Assembly (NCBI GenBank): GCA_002294285.1
Contig: DBFL01000061.1
Location: 2,654-66,653, forward strand
From: Candidatus Neomicrothrix sp. UBA881
Lineage (GTDB): Bacteria > Actinomycetota > Acidimicrobiia > Acidimicrobiales > MedAcidi-G1
Reading direction: 5' to 3'
Length of the DNA: 64,000 nt
Made by a program: the position numbers and the translations under genes. The notes beneath the pieces are model-generated. The model was not told where the DNA came from. It saw nothing but the letters and a program-made list of their open reading frames with translations, and searched no databases. Below are positions 54,779 through 62,555 of the stretch, piece by piece (position 1 is the first letter of the stretch; each line of letters begins with the position of its first letter).

Positions 54779-54815
54779 GGCTTAATAGTAAGAAAATTGA
54801 TTGAAAAATTAAGCC
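54757..54815. repeat. Operator-like repeats upstream of sufB
   Basis: Two direct copies of GGCTTAATasTAAGAA-type sequence (54757-54772 and 54779-54794, one mismatch in 16) at a period of 22 bases, i.e. two helical turns. An inverted half copy, ATTAAGCC, follows at 54808-54815. They flank the -35 of sufB. It is a plausible binding site for an Fe-S or redox-responsive repressor. The outer pair could also form an RNA hairpin with a 21-base loop. Confidence 0.6.
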
Positions 54816-55577
54816 CTATTTATTCACTCTTCTCTGTTTATCTAGCCATCCGAGGAGTATCGCTATTGCTCGTGGGTCGTGCCGTAAGTGGTGACCAGCT
54901 CCTTCTATCAATCTCATATCGGTATTCCCGTGGGCATCTGAAAGTGCCCTTGCCTCTAGAGAGGAAACCACATCATCTTCAGTTCCATGAACGATAAGAA
55001 CACTCATGCCGCTGAGTCGTGAAATGTCTGATTCCGCAGAAATTAACTTGAGGTCTGCCGACCATGAATCGAAATCGTCTGGAAAATTAGGATCAGGTAT
55101 GACCCCAGCTCTACGAGCATGTATTAAAAGCCTCTTTGGTGAAGCTGCCCATGCAGACCAATCAGCTGGTGCCGCAAGTGCTCCAACACCTTGCACTTCT
55201 GATGTTTTAGCTGCAGCACAAATAGAAATAGCTCCACCGCTACCGAATCCAACCAGCCACACCTGACCTACTCGAGGGTGGTTTTTGAGTTCAATAACTG
55301 CCTGCTGGACATCTGTAAGCCAACCAGAAAGACTGAAACATCCTTCTGATTCGCCAGTGCCTCTCAAAAGCGGTGCCATTGTCACAAAGCCCATTTCGGA
55401 AGAAATCCTTCTCGCTAATTCAGGCAGAGTGCTGGCTGAATTAGCTCCGCCGCCAGGACCCTCTGGAAAACCATGAACCAACAAAACGCCGGGTAGGACT
55501 TTCTCTTCCGAATCAGGTATTTCCAAGTGTGAAGACAATTGCAAACCTTCAGATTGGAAACGGAAAGTTTCAGGCAT
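54816..55577 (-). CDS. Alpha/beta-hydrolase family protein with altered nucleophile elbow
   Basis: 253 residues. Oxyanion region VLLVHGFPEGPGGG, Asp/His side VLIVHGTEDDVVS and EGAGHHLRHDP. Where the nucleophile elbow G-x-S-x-G should be, the text is WLVGFGSGGAISI: aligned on the flanking Gly-Phe and Gly-Gly, the nucleophile place holds Gly and the Ser is shifted by one. The enzyme may therefore be inactive as a classical hydrolase or use the shifted Ser. Last-but-one in a minus-strand group running from the flavin reductase to sufB. Confidence 0.82.
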   Translation of the reverse strand: MPETFRFQSEGLQLSSHLEIPDSEEKVLPGVLLVHGFPEGPGGGANSASTLPELARRISSEMGFVTMAPLLRGTGESEGCFSLSGWLTDVQQAVIELKNHPRVGQVWLVGFGSGGAISICAAAKTSEVQGVGALAAPADWSAWAASPKRLLIHARRAGVIPDPNFPDDFDSWSADLKLISAESDISRLSGMSVLIVHGTEDDVVSSLEARALSDAHGNTDMRLIEGAGHHLRHDPRAIAILLGWLDKQRRVNK

Positions 55578-56489
55578 CTATATAAGGCTCTCTGCTAACC
55601 GTTGCCATTGGTCTACGGGTAGTCCATTTTTGAATGAGTCATAATCTGTTTGATCAACTACCAGTTGCACACAAACATGGTCAGCACCAGCATCAAAATG
55701 TTTTTGAATATTGTCGGAAATTTTTTGCAAATCACCCCATGGTCTTAAAGCGTCCAACAAACGATCGCTTCCCCCTTGGCTTAAATCTTCTTCAGTAAAA
55801 CCTATTCGCAATAAATTGTTCCTGTAATTTGGTAGATCTAAATAAATGGCTAGGTCCTTCCTTGCCATTTCTCTAGCTTTCGTAGGGTCACTCTCTAAAA
55901 TAACTGCAACCATCGGGGCTAAAAAAGCTTCTTTCCCCATCACTTCACGTGCCATTGCAGTATGATCTGCCGTCACATTATAAGGATGTGCTCCCCAAGT
56001 TAATTCAGCCGCAAGTCGTAGAGCTTTAGGGCCCAAAGCACCTACGCAAATAGGCGCTTCGATCTCAGGTTTATATGCCCAAAATGGCGCCCTTTTCAAA
56101 CTTTCCAAATAGGTTCGAAGATGTTCTACAGGCTTCTCCCAGGCGTGACCTCTCACGACTTCGACAAAAGGTCCGTGACTGACTCCTACTCCTAGTAAAA
56201 ATCTATTTGGGAAAGCTTCTGAAAGCGTCCGCGAAGCACTTGCCATCGCTATAGCATCCCGAGAATAGATGCTTGCTATTCCTGTCGCTAAAGCAATTTT
56301 TTTAGTACTAGAAAGCAAAAAGCTTGAATGAACAAACGGGTCTCGCCCTGCAGTTTCAGGAATCCAAATTGTCCCGAAACCCATTTCTTCAATTTCACTA
56401 GCCCCTTCGCGGGCACGTTCAGAAGGCACGGTGTCTAGTAAATGCGTCCAAATCCCTATCTTTCCCGGATCCAAGACAACTGCGTCCAT
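55578..56489 (-). CDS. LLM-class oxidoreductase, probably F420-dependent
   Basis: 303 residues from ATG 56489 (GAAGGG ten bases before it); a longer open frame extends into the carbonic-anhydrase gene but is unlikely. Luciferase-like TIM-barrel text: ASEIEEMGFGTIWIPET, KIALATGIASIYSRDAIAMA, FLLGVGVSHGPFVEVVRG, and CVGALGPKALRLAAELTWG. This subfamily in actinobacteria usually takes electrons from coenzyme F420. The reaction is unknown. 4 bases after the carbonic anhydrase, 0 before the hydrolase. Confidence 0.87.
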   Translation of the reverse strand: MDAVVLDPGKIGIWTHLLDTVPSERAREGASEIEEMGFGTIWIPETAGRDPFVHSSFLLSSTKKIALATGIASIYSRDAIAMASASRTLSEAFPNRFLLGVGVSHGPFVEVVRGHAWEKPVEHLRTYLESLKRAPFWAYKPEIEAPICVGALGPKALRLAAELTWGAHPYNVTADHTAMAREVMGKEAFLAPMVAVILESDPTKAREMARKDLAIYLDLPNYRNNLLRIGFTEEDLSQGGSDRLLDALRPWGDLQKISDNIQKHFDAGADHVCVQLVVDQTDYDSFKNGLPVDQWQRLAESLI

Positions 56490-56493
56490 CTGA

Positions 56494-57012
56494 CTAGTCG
56501 ACCCTTCGAAGGTTTTTCGTATAGTTCGGTCCTCTAGCTTGGTAAGAAAGGGCATTCAACATGTTAGTTCCTTCCTTTACTACTCCTTCTCGCACTTGAG
56601 CCGGAACTCCTAACGCCATTGAGAGAGGAGGGATTTTTTGTCCATTCCTGACAACTGCATTAGCACCAACTATAGAACCTCTTCCCACTACGGCATTATG
56701 AAGGACTACAGCTCCGACTCCTACCAGCGCTTCATCTTCAATCAGGCATCCTTCTAAATGACATAAATGACCTAAGGTGACATCATCTCCGACAGTGGTA
56801 ACAACATCTGGTATGCAGTGGATGACTGCATTGTCCTGAACGGAACTTCGAGCACCGACCTCTATCTTTCCGTCATCACCGCGTAAGACGGCATGTGGCC
56901 ACACACTTGATTCTGGACCTATTACGACATTTCCGATGATTACAGCCTCCGAATGGATGTAAGCGCTCGAATCTATCTCAGGTTCAAATTCCCCTAACGC
57001 ATATATAGGCAT
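56494..57012 (-). CDS. Gamma-class carbonic anhydrase family protein
   Basis: 172 residues from ATG 57012, one base after the flavin-reductase stop (TGAAATG). Left-handed beta-helix hexapeptide repeats (VIIGNVVIGPESSVWPHAVL) with conserved Arg in VLRGDDG, Gln/His in SVQDNAVIHCIP, and the two further zinc His in LGHLCHLEGC. All three zinc ligands of gamma-carbonic anhydrases are therefore present. It hydrates CO2 or is a non-enzymatic relative; both occur. Confidence 0.88.
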   Translation of the reverse strand: MPIYALGEFEPEIDSSAYIHSEAVIIGNVVIGPESSVWPHAVLRGDDGKIEVGARSSVQDNAVIHCIPDVVTTVGDDVTLGHLCHLEGCLIEDEALVGVGAVVLHNAVVGRGSIVGANAVVRNGQKIPPLSMALGVPAQVREGVVKEGTNMLNALSYQARGPNYTKNLRRVD

Positions 57013-57013
57013 T

Positions 57014-57499
57014 TCAGTTACTCCCGTATTTTCCGTATGAGCCACCAAGAAAAAGCAATGGTGAACCAGTTTCCAGCACTTCAGCTCCTAGCACCTCTCC
57101 TATAACGAACCAATGGTCTCCTGCTTCTACCACGTCGAAAACAGAACAATCAATGCTAGCTAGACAGCCATCTATAGCAGGTAGTCCTTGATTAGTCATG
57201 TGCCAAGAAATAACTTCCCAAGGGTCATTCTCCTTGCGAAAAAATTCATTTGCTACATCTTCCTGTTCGTCAGATAACACATTCACACAAAATTTGTTTT
57301 CATCTTTCATTTTTTGCCATGTATTTGATTCTTTCCCCGGCAGAAATCCAACCAATGGTGGTTCTAAGGAAACAGATACAAATGAACCTATTACCATTGC
57401 CTGAGGTCCTTCATGCGTTAAAGAAGTAACAAGGGTTACCCCTGTTGGATACCTTCCTAATACTTTTCTGTATTCATTTCCATCAATTAAGTCTGACAA
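57014..57499 (-). CDS. Flavin reductase family protein (FMN-binding split barrel)
   Basis: 161 residues. LGRYPTGVTLVTSLTHEGPQAMVIGSFVSVSLEPPLVGFLPG is characteristic (shown in parts: RYPTGVTLVTS, SFVSVSLEPPLVGF); C-terminal GDHWFVIGEVL closes the barrel. Such proteins reduce flavins for partner monooxygenases or act on their own. It is the first gene of a coupled group with the carbonic anhydrase and LLM oxidoreductase, and is divergent from the selenoprotein operon. Confidence 0.87.
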   Translation of the reverse strand: MSDLIDGNEYRKVLGRYPTGVTLVTSLTHEGPQAMVIGSFVSVSLEPPLVGFLPGKESNTWQKMKDENKFCVNVLSDEQEDVANEFFRKENDPWEVISWHMTNQGLPAIDGCLASIDCSVFDVVEAGDHWFVIGEVLGAEVLETGSPLLFLGGSYGKYGSN

Positions 57500-57571
57500 T
57501 TTGTTTCCTTAATTATCTGTGCGATTAAAAAAGGTTAGCCGAGAAGACCAAAGACCCCGACCCAGAGAGCG

Positions 57572-57577
57572 TATAAG
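57572..57577 (+). promoter_or_regulatory. Candidate -10 of the selenoprotein operon
   Basis: TATAAG, one mismatch to consensus, 23 bases before the start of the thioredoxin-like gene in the 102-base divergent region. No -35 is recognisable and the gene has no clear ribosome binding site. Confidence 0.3.
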
Positions 57578-57601
57578 ACAGTATTGTGAAATAATTCAAC
57601 T

Positions 57602-57955
57602 ATGAATCCTTATTCAGCAGAAAAGAGCAATCACGATGGCCTCATTGCGGTTGTAAAAAACGACTGCCCTACCTGTCAACTCTTGATCCCAATGCTTGAG
57701 GATCTAGGAAAAGCCGGAAAGTTGACTGTAATCACCCAAGACGAAATGAATTTACCCTACGAAGAAGATTGGGTGATAAACGATGAAGAATTAGAAATAA
57801 GTTGGAATTTAGACCTTGACTCAGTTCCAACTCTTTTAAGTTTCGAAAAGGGCACTGAGACTTCCAGAACTACCGGTTGGTCGCGCGAAGACTGGCGACT
57901 ATTGTTCGGAGATTCAACCCTTGGTGAAAACCTGCCTGAGTTTAAACCCGGTTGA
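57602..57955 (+). CDS. Thioredoxin-like protein
   Basis: 117 residues, thioredoxin fold. Redox pair Cys22-Pro-Thr-Cys25 (VVKNDCPTCQLLIPML) and cis-Pro76 in LDSVPTLLSF; the usual Trp before the first Cys is Asp. Between them is an acidic insert (TQDEMNLPYEEDWVINDEEL). No signal peptide, so cytosolic. First gene of the operon; the next gene follows after 6 bases. By position it is the likely electron donor for the UGSC selenoprotein (inference). Confidence 0.85.
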   Translation: MNPYSAEKSNHDGLIAVVKNDCPTCQLLIPMLEDLGKAGKLTVITQDEMNLPYEEDWVINDEELEISWNLDLDSVPTLLSFEKGTETSRTTGWSREDWRLLFGDSTLGENLPEFKPG

Positions 57956-57961
57956 GGTTCT

Positions 57962-59053
57962 TTGACTGTCGATCCCGGGTGGATTGATCAACTTAAATCT
58001 AAATTCGATAAAGAAGAGTTTCGTTCAAGACAGGTAGAACTACCGACACAAGAAGACACTCATGAAGCGATGTTTGAAAGATCTTGGACTGATGGTCTTC
58101 CTGTAGTTCCCCCCACACCTCAAAGAGTTAGAAGAATGCTCGAAGGAACAAGTAGAGACGCTGATGAAATAGTTGTGTTAGTTCCCCCGAATCTAGTTGA
58201 ATGCACTGTTGAAAAAATCGCAGTCAATGCTGTTATGGCGGGATGTAAACCTGAGTTCCTGCCAGTCGTTATCGCTGCTCTCGAAGCTATCTGCACTGAG
58301 GAATTCAATATGCACGGGGTTTTAGCTACGACGATGTCAGTCGGACCAATTTTTGTCGTAAACGGTCCAATAGCGGACGAAATAGGTATGAACTCTGAAA
58401 TAAACGTCTTAGGTCATGGCAACAGGGCGAACAGCACGATAGGCAGGGCTGTTCAATTGGTGATTCTTAACGTTGGTGGAGGTGGGCCTGGTGGAGTTGA
58501 TCGTTCAACTTTTGGACATATGGGGAAACAAGGTTTCTGCTTTTCCGAAAACGAGGTTTCCTCACCGTGGCCCTCAGTAGCTGAAACTCGCGGTTTTGAA
58601 CCGTCCCAAAATGTCGTGACTGCTTTTACAGGTGAGGGGCCACGTCTGGTGGTTGATCAAAAAAGCAGAACACCCGAGTCACTTACACTAAATCTTGCTG
58701 CACATTTGATTTCAACTGTCTCATCACGAATGGTCGCAGGTATGGATGCGATGCTTGTTTTATCACCCGAACACTCTTCACGTTACGAAGAAGCCGGATG
58801 GAGCAAAGAACGATTTTTAGAGGAAATCACCTCAATGATGATGGTCGACACCGACAGCATAATCGCAGGTGCTGGCGGCATCGAAGAAGGACTTCCAGAA
58901 GCTTTTAGGGGTGTTCAGCTACCTAAATTTAGACCTAATGGGCTTATTATTGCTCAAGCTGGTGGACCAGCGGGACTATTTTCGGCAATAATTGGTGGGT
59001 GGCTTAACGGTCCAACTGGAAGTGAACCAACTAGTAAGGAGATCTTGTTTTGA
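57962..59053 (+). CDS. Conserved protein of unknown function, partner of the UGSC protein
   Basis: 363 residues starting at TTG 57962 (GAGG six bases upstream). No name known to me. Strongly patterned blocks: TDGLPVVPPT (43-52), NAVMAGCKPE (89-98), NRANSTIGR (154-162), NVGGGGPGGVDR (170-181), and GFCFSENE around Cys193. Cysteines at 81, 95, 111 and 193. The Gly-rich and Asn-rich blocks suggest a cofactor or substrate site. Its stop overlaps the UGSC start by 4 bases, so the two products are made together and probably work as one complex. Confidence 0.85.
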   Translation: MTVDPGWIDQLKSKFDKEEFRSRQVELPTQEDTHEAMFERSWTDGLPVVPPTPQRVRRMLEGTSRDADEIVVLVPPNLVECTVEKIAVNAVMAGCKPEFLPVVIAALEAICTEEFNMHGVLATTMSVGPIFVVNGPIADEIGMNSEINVLGHGNRANSTIGRAVQLVILNVGGGGPGGVDRSTFGHMGKQGFCFSENEVSSPWPSVAETRGFEPSQNVVTAFTGEGPRLVVDQKSRTPESLTLNLAAHLISTVSSRMVAGMDAMLVLSPEHSSRYEEAGWSKERFLEEITSMMMVDTDSIIAGAGGIEEGLPEAFRGVQLPKFRPNGLIIAQAGGPAGLFSAIIGGWLNGPTGSEPTSKEILF

Positions 59054-59571
59054 CAGATGAACGCATCTTGTTAGACCCGACCGCTGAACTAATTCCTGCC
59101 ACTAGGACTCTTTCTAAACGACATAGAAGTCTCAGTGATAAGACAATTGGTTTGTTAAATATTTCAAAACCGCGCGGCGAGATTTTTTTGGATCGACTTG
59201 AACAAAAGCTAACCGAAAAAGGAATCCAAGTTCTCAGGTACAGCAAACCAACTTTCACAAAACCCGCACCGATTGATCTCAGAAACGAAATCGCAACAAA
59301 GTGTGATGCTGTAATTGAGGCTTTAGCCGATTGAGGGTCATGTACGACATGCAGTGTGCATGACATAGACGATATGGAAAAAAGAGGCATACCCAGCGTG
59401 ATGGTAGCTTCAGCTCCTTTTGAGGAAGCCGCTCAAACACAAGTAGACGCTCTTGGCCTTGACATCTCAAGAATATTTGTTCCTCACCCAATTCAAGACA
59501 GAACAGATGAAGAAATGCGTGAAATGGTGGACTTAGTATTTGATGAACTTTTGGATACTCTCATCGAATGA
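59050..59571 (+). CDS. UGSC-family selenoprotein (in-frame UGA = selenocysteine 95)
   Basis: One reading frame of 173 codons from TTG 59050 (AAGGAG at 59036-59041, eight bases upstream) to TGA 59569, interrupted only by UGA at 59332-59334. The frame continues after the UGA without shift and reads U-G-S-C-T-T-C-S-V-H-D (Sec95, Cys98, Cys101), the motif after which the UGSC family is named; Cys homologues exist. A stem-loop follows the UGA at once. Upstream part LLDPTAELIPATRTLSKRH and GLLNISKPRGEIFLDRLEQ, downstream KRGIPSVMVASAPFEE, fit the family on both sides. Automated callers would split it into two fragments. Biochemical role unknown; a redox enzyme is likely. Confidence 0.88.
59337..59364 (+). 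promoter_or_regulatory. Candidate bacterial SECIS element
   Basis: Starts two bases after the UGA. Arms 59337-59346 (GTCATGTACG) and 59355-59364 (TGTGCATGAC) form a continuous 10-bp stem with two G-U pairs; apical loop ACATGCAG (59347-59354). If the terminal G-U pair opens, the loop begins with G, as in known bSECIS elements. Position and size fit SelB recognition; it lies wholly within coding sequence. Confidence 0.75.
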
Positions 59572-60488
59572 CCAAAAATGTTGCAGTAGCACCTGATACC
59601 AGACCTGCGATGCACAAGATGATGTGTGCTGCAGTTGAGCGTTCTGGTGCTTTACTTACAAATGTTGAGGATGCCGAAGGGCTCATTTGGGCAGATCCGG
59701 CGAGGCCGGAATTATTTCCAGAAATTGCAGAGAAGGCCAATAATCTTCAATGGATACAACTTCCATACGCCGGTATCGAACCATTTGCTCATCACTTAAA
59801 TTCAAAATGGTTTTGGACATGTGGGAAGGGAGTCTACGCTCCTGCTGTAGCCGAGACCGTTTTGGCTCTTGCTCTGTCACTTTCCAAAAATTTACACAAC
59901 TATGCCCGGGAGACTGAGTGGTCCGGACCAGTGGGGAGTTATCTGCAGGGAGCGAACGTGACTATTCTTGGTGGGGGTGGCATTACAGTTGAACTATTGC
60001 CTCTTCTTGCTCCTTTCAACTGCACTACGACTGTAATCAGAAATAAACCTGTGGAGTTACCTGCTGCATCTTTTACATATACCTCTGAAAGATTTGAAGA
60101 AGTTTTAGAAAAAACTGATCTTTTGATTCTGGCCTTGGCTCTGACTAATGAAACGTCAGGAATAATTAATGAAAAGGTTTTTGATCTCCTGCCTACACAT
60201 TCTTTTCTCGTTAATGTCGCTAGAGGCGGACACATCGTAACCGATGACTTGGTGGAAGCACTCGAAAAAGGAAAGATCGCTGGCGCAGCTTTGGATGTAA
60301 CCGACCCTGAACCTCTGCCTGCAGGACACCCCCTTTGGTCCATTTCGCGTTGCCTGATCACTCCACATATCGGAAATACTCCTGAGATGGGATTAAAGTT
60401 GCTCGATCCTTTCATTGAGGAAAACTGCCGTCGTTTTGTAAATGGTGAAAAACTTTTAGCTCCTGTCGATGTTGAACTAGGTTATTAA
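59568..60488 (+). CDS. D-isomer-specific 2-hydroxyacid dehydrogenase
   Basis: 306 residues, overlapping the UGSC stop by 4 bases (ATGA). Nucleotide site VTILGGGGITVELLPLL (third Gly replaced by Thr), FLVNVARGGHIVTDDLVEAL with the catalytic Arg, then ALDVTDPEPLPAGHPLW with Glu and LITPHIGNT with the catalytic His. Interconverts a 2-oxo and a D-2-hydroxy acid with NAD(P). Being coupled to the selenoprotein, it may supply or remove the substrate acid of that system (inference). Confidence 0.88.
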   Translation: MTKNVAVAPDTRPAMHKMMCAAVERSGALLTNVEDAEGLIWADPARPELFPEIAEKANNLQWIQLPYAGIEPFAHHLNSKWFWTCGKGVYAPAVAETVLALALSLSKNLHNYARETEWSGPVGSYLQGANVTILGGGGITVELLPLLAPFNCTTTVIRNKPVELPAASFTYTSERFEEVLEKTDLLILALALTNETSGIINEKVFDLLPTHSFLVNVARGGHIVTDDLVEALEKGKIAGAALDVTDPEPLPAGHPLWSISRCLITPHIGNTPEMGLKLLDPFIEENCRRFVNGEKLLAPVDVELGY

Positions 60489-60860
60489 TTGGGTGCTTGG
60501 GCCGGCTTTTTACTAGCTATCGTTTTTGTATTTGCAGCAATCAGTAAATTCAGAGACCCTAAGGGAACTGAAAATTCCGTTGCAACTTTAGGTCTCCCTT
60601 TTCCTAAACTCCTATCCTCATTATTACCGACAGTTGAACTTCTATGTGCAGTTTTATTGGCGATAGATCCTCGCTCTGGCGGACCCTGTGCTGTCGCTTT
60701 ACTTGTAGCTTTCACTACCCTTCTGGTAGCTCAAATCCTTTCTGGGAATCCTCAGAATTGTGCATGTTTCGGCTCCTGGTCGAGTAAAAAAATTTCATCT
60801 TGGGACTTACTAAGAAATGCAATACTTATCACACTTGGAGTTTTGGCGACACTCAACTGA
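60489..60860 (+). CDS. MauE/DoxX-like redox membrane protein
   Basis: 123 residues from TTG 60489, directly after the preceding stop. Four membrane helices (AGFLLAIVFVFAAISKFRD; SLLPTVELLCAVLLAI; CAVALLVAFTTLLVAQILSG; DLLRNAILITLGVLATL). A C-x-C pair, Cys91 and Cys93 (NPQNCACFGSW), sits at the membrane edge as in MauE-type proteins that pass electrons across the membrane, in the manner of DsbB/CcdA. In this operon it could link the thioredoxin-like or Sec protein to the membrane (inference). Confidence 0.8.
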   Translation: MGAWAGFLLAIVFVFAAISKFRDPKGTENSVATLGLPFPKLLSSLLPTVELLCAVLLAIDPRSGGPCAVALLVAFTTLLVAQILSGNPQNCACFGSWSSKKISSWDLLRNAILITLGVLATLN

Positions 60861-60932
60861 ACTCAGAGTCTTTACTGCTGATACCTTCACAGAAGAGATT
60901 ACGACAAAGATTATTCAAGGAGGGTCATTCAA

Positions 60933-62555
60933 ATGGATGGTTTGATGATGGATGTTCCACTTTCTCTAAACCATATTTTTGGTAGAGCGGAAAAACTTTT
61001 TCCAGAAAAAGAAGTTGTTACAGCCACGCCTACCGGTAAAGAAAGGCTTAGCTACGGAGACTGGGCTAGGCGCACTAGGTGTCTGGGAGGTGTGCTAAAT
61101 GATCTCGGAATATCTGAAGATGGTCGTGTCGCCACTTTCGCGTGGAACAACTCCAGGCATCTTGAGCTTTACTTTGCACCTTCTTGCAGTGGACGAGTGG
61201 TTCACACCCTTAATCTCCGCTTATTTCCTGACCAACTCACCTACATCGTGAACCATGCTGAAGATGAAGTTATTTTCCTAGACCAGTCAGTGGCAGGACT
61301 GATTTGGCCTTTAATGAATCAATTTGAAACTCTCAAACACGTTGTCCTGATGGATGATGGAGCACCTCCACCAGACCCGTCAGAAATAAATGCAAACGTT
61401 CACGACTATGAGGAGCTACTAGGAGCTGCTGAACCTGTGGAATGGAAAACAGTCGAAGAAAATAAAGCGGGTTCGATGATGTACACTTCCGGCACGACTG
61501 GCAACCCAAAAGGTGTTGTTTACTCTCACCGTTCGATGGTTCTGCATACATTCGGTGTGATGATGGCTGACACCATAGGAATTAATGAGAGAGATGTCTT
61601 GATGCCAGTAGTCCCCATGTTTCACGCAAATTCATGGGGCATTGCCCATGCTGGTGTTGCCACTGGTGCGACCTTGGTAATGCCAGGCGCAGATCTTTCA
61701 CCTCCTGCTTTGGCGACACTTATCGAAGAAGAAAAGGTCACTGTAGCTGCCGGTGTGCCAACAATCTGGATGGGAGTTCTACCTGAGCTTGAAGGACGTG
61801 ACACGTCAGCTTTACGTTCGATTCCTTGTGGTGGCTCAGCAGTACCAAAATCTCTTTCAGAGGGTTATAGAAAACAAACTGGTTTACCAATTCTCCAAGC
61901 ATGGGGCATGACAGAAACTAGCCCTATTGCAGCCGTTTGCAACATCAAATCAAGCCTTTCCGAACTTGATGAAGAAGCAAAAGCAGATCTACGTACAACC
62001 GTTGGTCTAGCTGTACCTGGAGTTGATTTTCGGGTTGTTGAACCAGAAACTGGCGAAGAGCTGCCTTGGGACAACGAGTCACGTGGAGAACTTCAGGTAA
62101 GTGGACCGTGGGTTGCTAAAACGTACTACAACGACGAAAGGGCTGGTGATTCCTTTACAGAAGATGGGTGGCTGAAAACCGGTGATGTTGCCACTGTAGA
62201 CCCGAATGGATACATCAGTCTTGTAGATCGAACCAAGGATCTGATCAAATCAGGTGGTGAATGGGTAAGTTCTGTTGAATTGGAAAATGAAATAATGGCT
62301 CACCCAGAAGTAACAGAGGCAGCAGTGATTGGAGTCGCTTCAACTAAATGGGGTGAGCGACCTATGGCCTGTGTGGTTCGTTCTGAAGGATCAGAAATTT
62401 CTGCTGAAGACATCATCTCGTGGCTAGATGACCGTGTTGTTAAATGGTGGATACCTGAAAGGGTTGAATTCATTGATGAAGTCCCTAAGACTTCCGTAGG
62501 AAAGTTTTCAAAAAAGACACTAAGGGATCAGTTCGCAGATGTAATTGTGGATTAA
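60933..62555 (+). CDS. Long/medium-chain acyl-CoA synthetase (AMP-forming)
   Basis: 540 residues; AAGGAGGG seven to eight bases before ATG 60933. ANL motifs: MMYTSGTTGNPKGVVYSHRS, MPVVPMFHANSWG, AWGMTETSP, GWLKTGDVATVDPNGY, DRTKDLIKSGGEWVSSVELE, and the C-terminal Lys in KTSVGKFSKK. The M-F-H-A-N-x-W-G and W-V-S-S-x-E-L-E forms match the AlkK/medium-chain subgroup. Activates a fatty acid to its CoA ester. 72 bases after the MauE-like gene, so it may or may not belong to the operon. Confidence 0.92.
   Translation: MDGLMMDVPLSLNHIFGRAEKLFPEKEVVTATPTGKERLSYGDWARRTRCLGGVLNDLGISEDGRVATFAWNNSRHLELYFAPSCSGRVVHTLNLRLFPDQLTYIVNHAEDEVIFLDQSVAGLIWPLMNQFETLKHVVLMDDGAPPPDPSEINANVHDYEELLGAAEPVEWKTVEENKAGSMMYTSGTTGNPKGVVYSHRSMVLHTFGVMMADTIGINERDVLMPVVPMFHANSWGIAHAGVATGATLVMPGADLSPPALATLIEEEKVTVAAGVPTIWMGVLPELEGRDTSALRSIPCGGSAVPKSLSEGYRKQTGLPILQAWGMTETSPIAAVCNIKSSLSELDEEAKADLRTTVGLAVPGVDFRVVEPETGEELPWDNESRGELQVSGPWVAKTYYNDERAGDSFTEDGWLKTGDVATVDPNGYISLVDRTKDLIKSGGEWVSSVELENEIMAHPEVTEAAVIGVASTKWGERPMACVVRSEGSEISAEDIISWLDDRVVKWWIPERVEFIDEVPKTSVGKFSKKTLRDQFADVIVD

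Noticed and set aside
59332-59334. UGA as a true stop, giving two separate genes or a pseudogene
   Set aside because: The frame continues unshifted with family-specific sequence, the UGA falls exactly on the Sec position of the U-G-S-C motif, a stem-loop follows, and flanking genes are intact and coupled.
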